A DNA stretch of 64,000 bases from Acinetobacter sp. Marseille-Q1618 (lineage in GTDB: Bacteria; Pseudomonadota; Gammaproteobacteria; Pseudomonadales; Moraxellaceae), in the NCBI RefSeq assembly GCF_902809855.1, contig NZ_CADDWJ010000002.1:1-64000 (forward strand), given 5' to 3'. The translations under genes and the position numbers were made by a program. Each line of letters starts with the position of its first letter. The first letter of the stretch is position 1. Of this stretch, positions 62,581 through 64,000 are shown in pieces. The notes beneath the pieces are model-generated. The model worked only from the letters and a program-made list of their open reading frames with translations, had not been told where the DNA came from and made no database searches.

Positions 62581-64000
62581 TTATTTCACCAACCCCTTCG
62601 GTACTTTCACAGGCATATCTAATAACTGCTGTGCAAAAGCTTTGCCCTGTGGGTCAATGCGTAGACTTGCAATTCCACCACCCCCTAAGGCATTTTCCAA
62701 CATAAAGTTCAGCGCATTTAAACCCTCAAGTTCATAACCAATCACTTTACTGGTTTCTGGGTTTAAAACATGCTGCATATACTGTGCAATATTTTCAGGT
62801 GTTAAATTTGCACGAATCCAAGGTAAATATTCAGGCTGACGTGCGATTACACCGATATTGCTATGGTTGCCTTTATCTCCACTACGTGCATGTGCAATCT
62901 CGATCAATGCCACTTCTATTTCATCACCTGTAAATTGTGCAACTTCAGCTAGACTATTTTGAGGTAATGACTGGTCTGCTGCCCCTTGAGGAATCTCCAC
63001 TTTTTGACGCTGACCATTCATGTCGATTTGAATATCTAGTTTTGATTTATCTACAAGGAAAGAGAAAAGTTTAATCACTGGTGACGCTTTTGCACGACCA
63101 CCAACCAACCCTGTGAGGGCTGGCGCCATACCTGTCGAAGCTTGGGCAATTTCTGAGGCAAAGAACATACACGCCTCTTTAAATAGATGTTTCACTGCCA
63201 TTTTCACCACGACTTCACGATTATTGTGAATACGTGCATGTGCGCCATAAGTGGTTTCAGTACCTAAAAGTTCAACTGATTTTTCAGTAAATGGTGGGAC
63301 TGAACGTAATGACAAAACACGCTCACATTTATTTAAAATCGCATCAGCAATTGCTTGTGCTTTTTCAGGTGCTTCACGCCCTGCCACCATAAAACTGACT
63401 TGCACACGATAGCCATCAGGATACGTAGCACTCACTTTATACTGCGTTGTCGGTGCACGCCCTAAAGCATTGCTTACACGAACACGATGTTCGCCCACTT
63501 GTTCTAAATGAACTTTGGAAAAGTCCGCTGTCACGTCAGGCAATAAATACGCTTGTGGATCGCCAATTTCATAAACAATCTGTTCTGCAACGGTTGCTGT
63601 CGATACCAGACCACCAGTACCTTGCGGTTTAGTAACAATAAATGTTGCATTTTCAGTTACTTCAACAATCGGAAAGCCCATATTGTCAAAGCCTTCAACC
63701 AAACGCCAATCCGTGAAGTTTCCGCCTGTACACTGGGCGCCACACTCGATGATATGCCCTGCCAATGAACCTTGTGCAAGTTTGTCATAATCATTCAGTG
63801 ACCATTGATATTCATGCAACAATGGCGCAAGTACAACGGCTGAATCCACTACACGCCCTGTGATCACAATATCCGCACCTAAGTCGAGTGCATCTCGAAT
63901 AGGAATCGCACCAAGATAAGCATTGCAACTGGCAAGTTGGGCAGGCAAATCACTACCATTAAACATTTCTTTGATATTTTGTTTTTGTAATTCGGCAACT
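62581..64000 (-). CDS. atuA: AtuA, acyclic terpene utilisation protein (partial, N-terminus off the edge)
   Basis: The frame is open from the right edge of the window (position 64000) to its stop at 62581, so the 5' end is missing; an internal ATG at 63966 is not the true start. The visible 473 residues match the AtuA family (DUF1446). Motifs are DLGADIVITGRVVDSAVVL, ECGAQCTGGNFTDW, PQGTGGLVSTATVAEQIVYE (20) and HARSGDKGNHSNIGVIA near the end. AtuA is required for growth on citronellol in Pseudomonas, but its reaction is not defined. It starts the atuABCDEF order seen here. Confidence 0.87.
   Translation of the reverse strand, partial: VAELQKQNIKEMFNGSDLPAQLASCNAYLGAIPIRDALDLGADIVITGRVVDSAVVLAPLLHEYQWSLNDYDKLAQGSLAGHIIECGAQCTGGNFTDWRLVEGFDNMGFPIVEVTENATFIVTKPQGTGGLVSTATVAEQIVYEIGDPQAYLLPDVTADFSKVHLEQVGEHRVRVSNALGRAPTTQYKVSATYPDGYRVQVSFMVAGREAPEKAQAIADAILNKCERVLSLRSVPPFTEKSVELLGTETTYGAHARIHNNREVVVKMAVKHLFKEACMFFASEIAQASTGMAPALTGLVGGRAKASPVIKLFSFLVDKSKLDIQIDMNGQRQKVEIPQGAADQSLPQNSLAEVAQFTGDEIEVALIEIAHARSGDKGNHSNIGVIARQPEYLPWIRANLTPENIAQYMQHVLNPETSKVIGYELEGLNALNFMLENALGGGGIASLRIDPQGKAFAQQLLDMPVKVPKGLVK

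Noticed and set aside
1..64000. CRISPR array, prophage, insertion sequence or integron
   Set aside because: No regularly spaced repeats, transposase, integrase or phage structural genes were seen on either strand.

Overview
The window is chromosomal DNA from a low-GC gammaproteobacterium, almost certainly an Acinetobacter (Moraxellaceae). The evidence is the AT-rich codon use, the trpA-accD-folC-SPOR and rplM-rpsI-sspA-sspB blocks, the tRNA-Pro/Arg/His cluster, and protein sequences typical of that genus. I see no insertion sequence, prophage, integron or CRISPR array. Apart from short intergenic inverted-repeat elements it is a continuous, densely coded chromosome segment.

Layout. 0-2.6 kb: a yfiR-yfiN-yfiB type c-di-GMP signalling operon. 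2.7-3.2 kb: four tRNA genes on the minus strand (two identical tRNA-Pro, one Arg, one His) with a stable-RNA-type promoter. 3.2-9.2 kb: nadA, argJ, a small secreted protein and secA, all minus. 9.5-12.5 kb: a 1-Cys peroxiredoxin, a glutathione-transferase-like protein, and a coupled pair of metallo-beta-lactamase-fold hydrolase and lipoprotein phosphatase. 12.5-16.5 kb: the translationally coupled operon trpA-accD-folC-SPOR protein. 16.9-27.1 kb: an NhaC-type antiporter, two AraC-type regulators, four tandem paralogues of the 'metal-dependent hydrolase' family, a DUF2804 protein and a CaiB/BaiF CoA-transferase. 27.5-32.3 kb: an acetyltransferase, a thiolase plus multifunctional beta-oxidation enzyme operon, and a small membrane protein. 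32.3-46 kb: mixed housekeeping and envelope genes (HAD hydrolase with a damaged 5' end, GNAT, methyltransferase, hemolysin-III protein, MFS transporter, metallophosphoesterase, phospholipase-D lipoprotein, PlsC, HflX, LrgA/LrgB pair, two DUF2147 proteins, ApaH). 46-50 kb: rsmA, a lipoprotein, pdxA and a membrane protein. 50-53.3 kb: rplM-rpsI, a Cys-rich secreted protein, and sspA-sspB with a tail-anchored protein. 53.7-55.7 kb: a three-gene operon of an unknown protein, an MglA-like small GTPase and a Roadblock/LC7 (MglB-like) protein. 55.7-64 kb: six genes in the order of the atuABCDEF acyclic-terpene utilisation cluster, with atuA running off the right edge.

How the parts work together. 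The atu cluster should carry citronellol/geraniol-type acyl-CoAs through a dehydrogenase, a biotin-dependent geranyl-CoA carboxylase and a hydratase. The products are then suitable for beta-oxidation, for which the thiolase/FadB pair at 28.4-31.8 kb is a plausible partner. YfiRNB should couple periplasmic state to c-di-GMP synthesis. The GTPase/Roadblock operon is the best candidate for an under-described system: MglA/MglB-type switches control cell polarity and type IV pilus function elsewhere, but here the pair is led by a protein I do not recognise. The four paralogous 'hydrolases' each keep an E...ExxH...E...ExxH pattern, which is the ligand set of a ferritin-like di-iron protein. The annotated name may therefore hide a family of di-iron enzymes.
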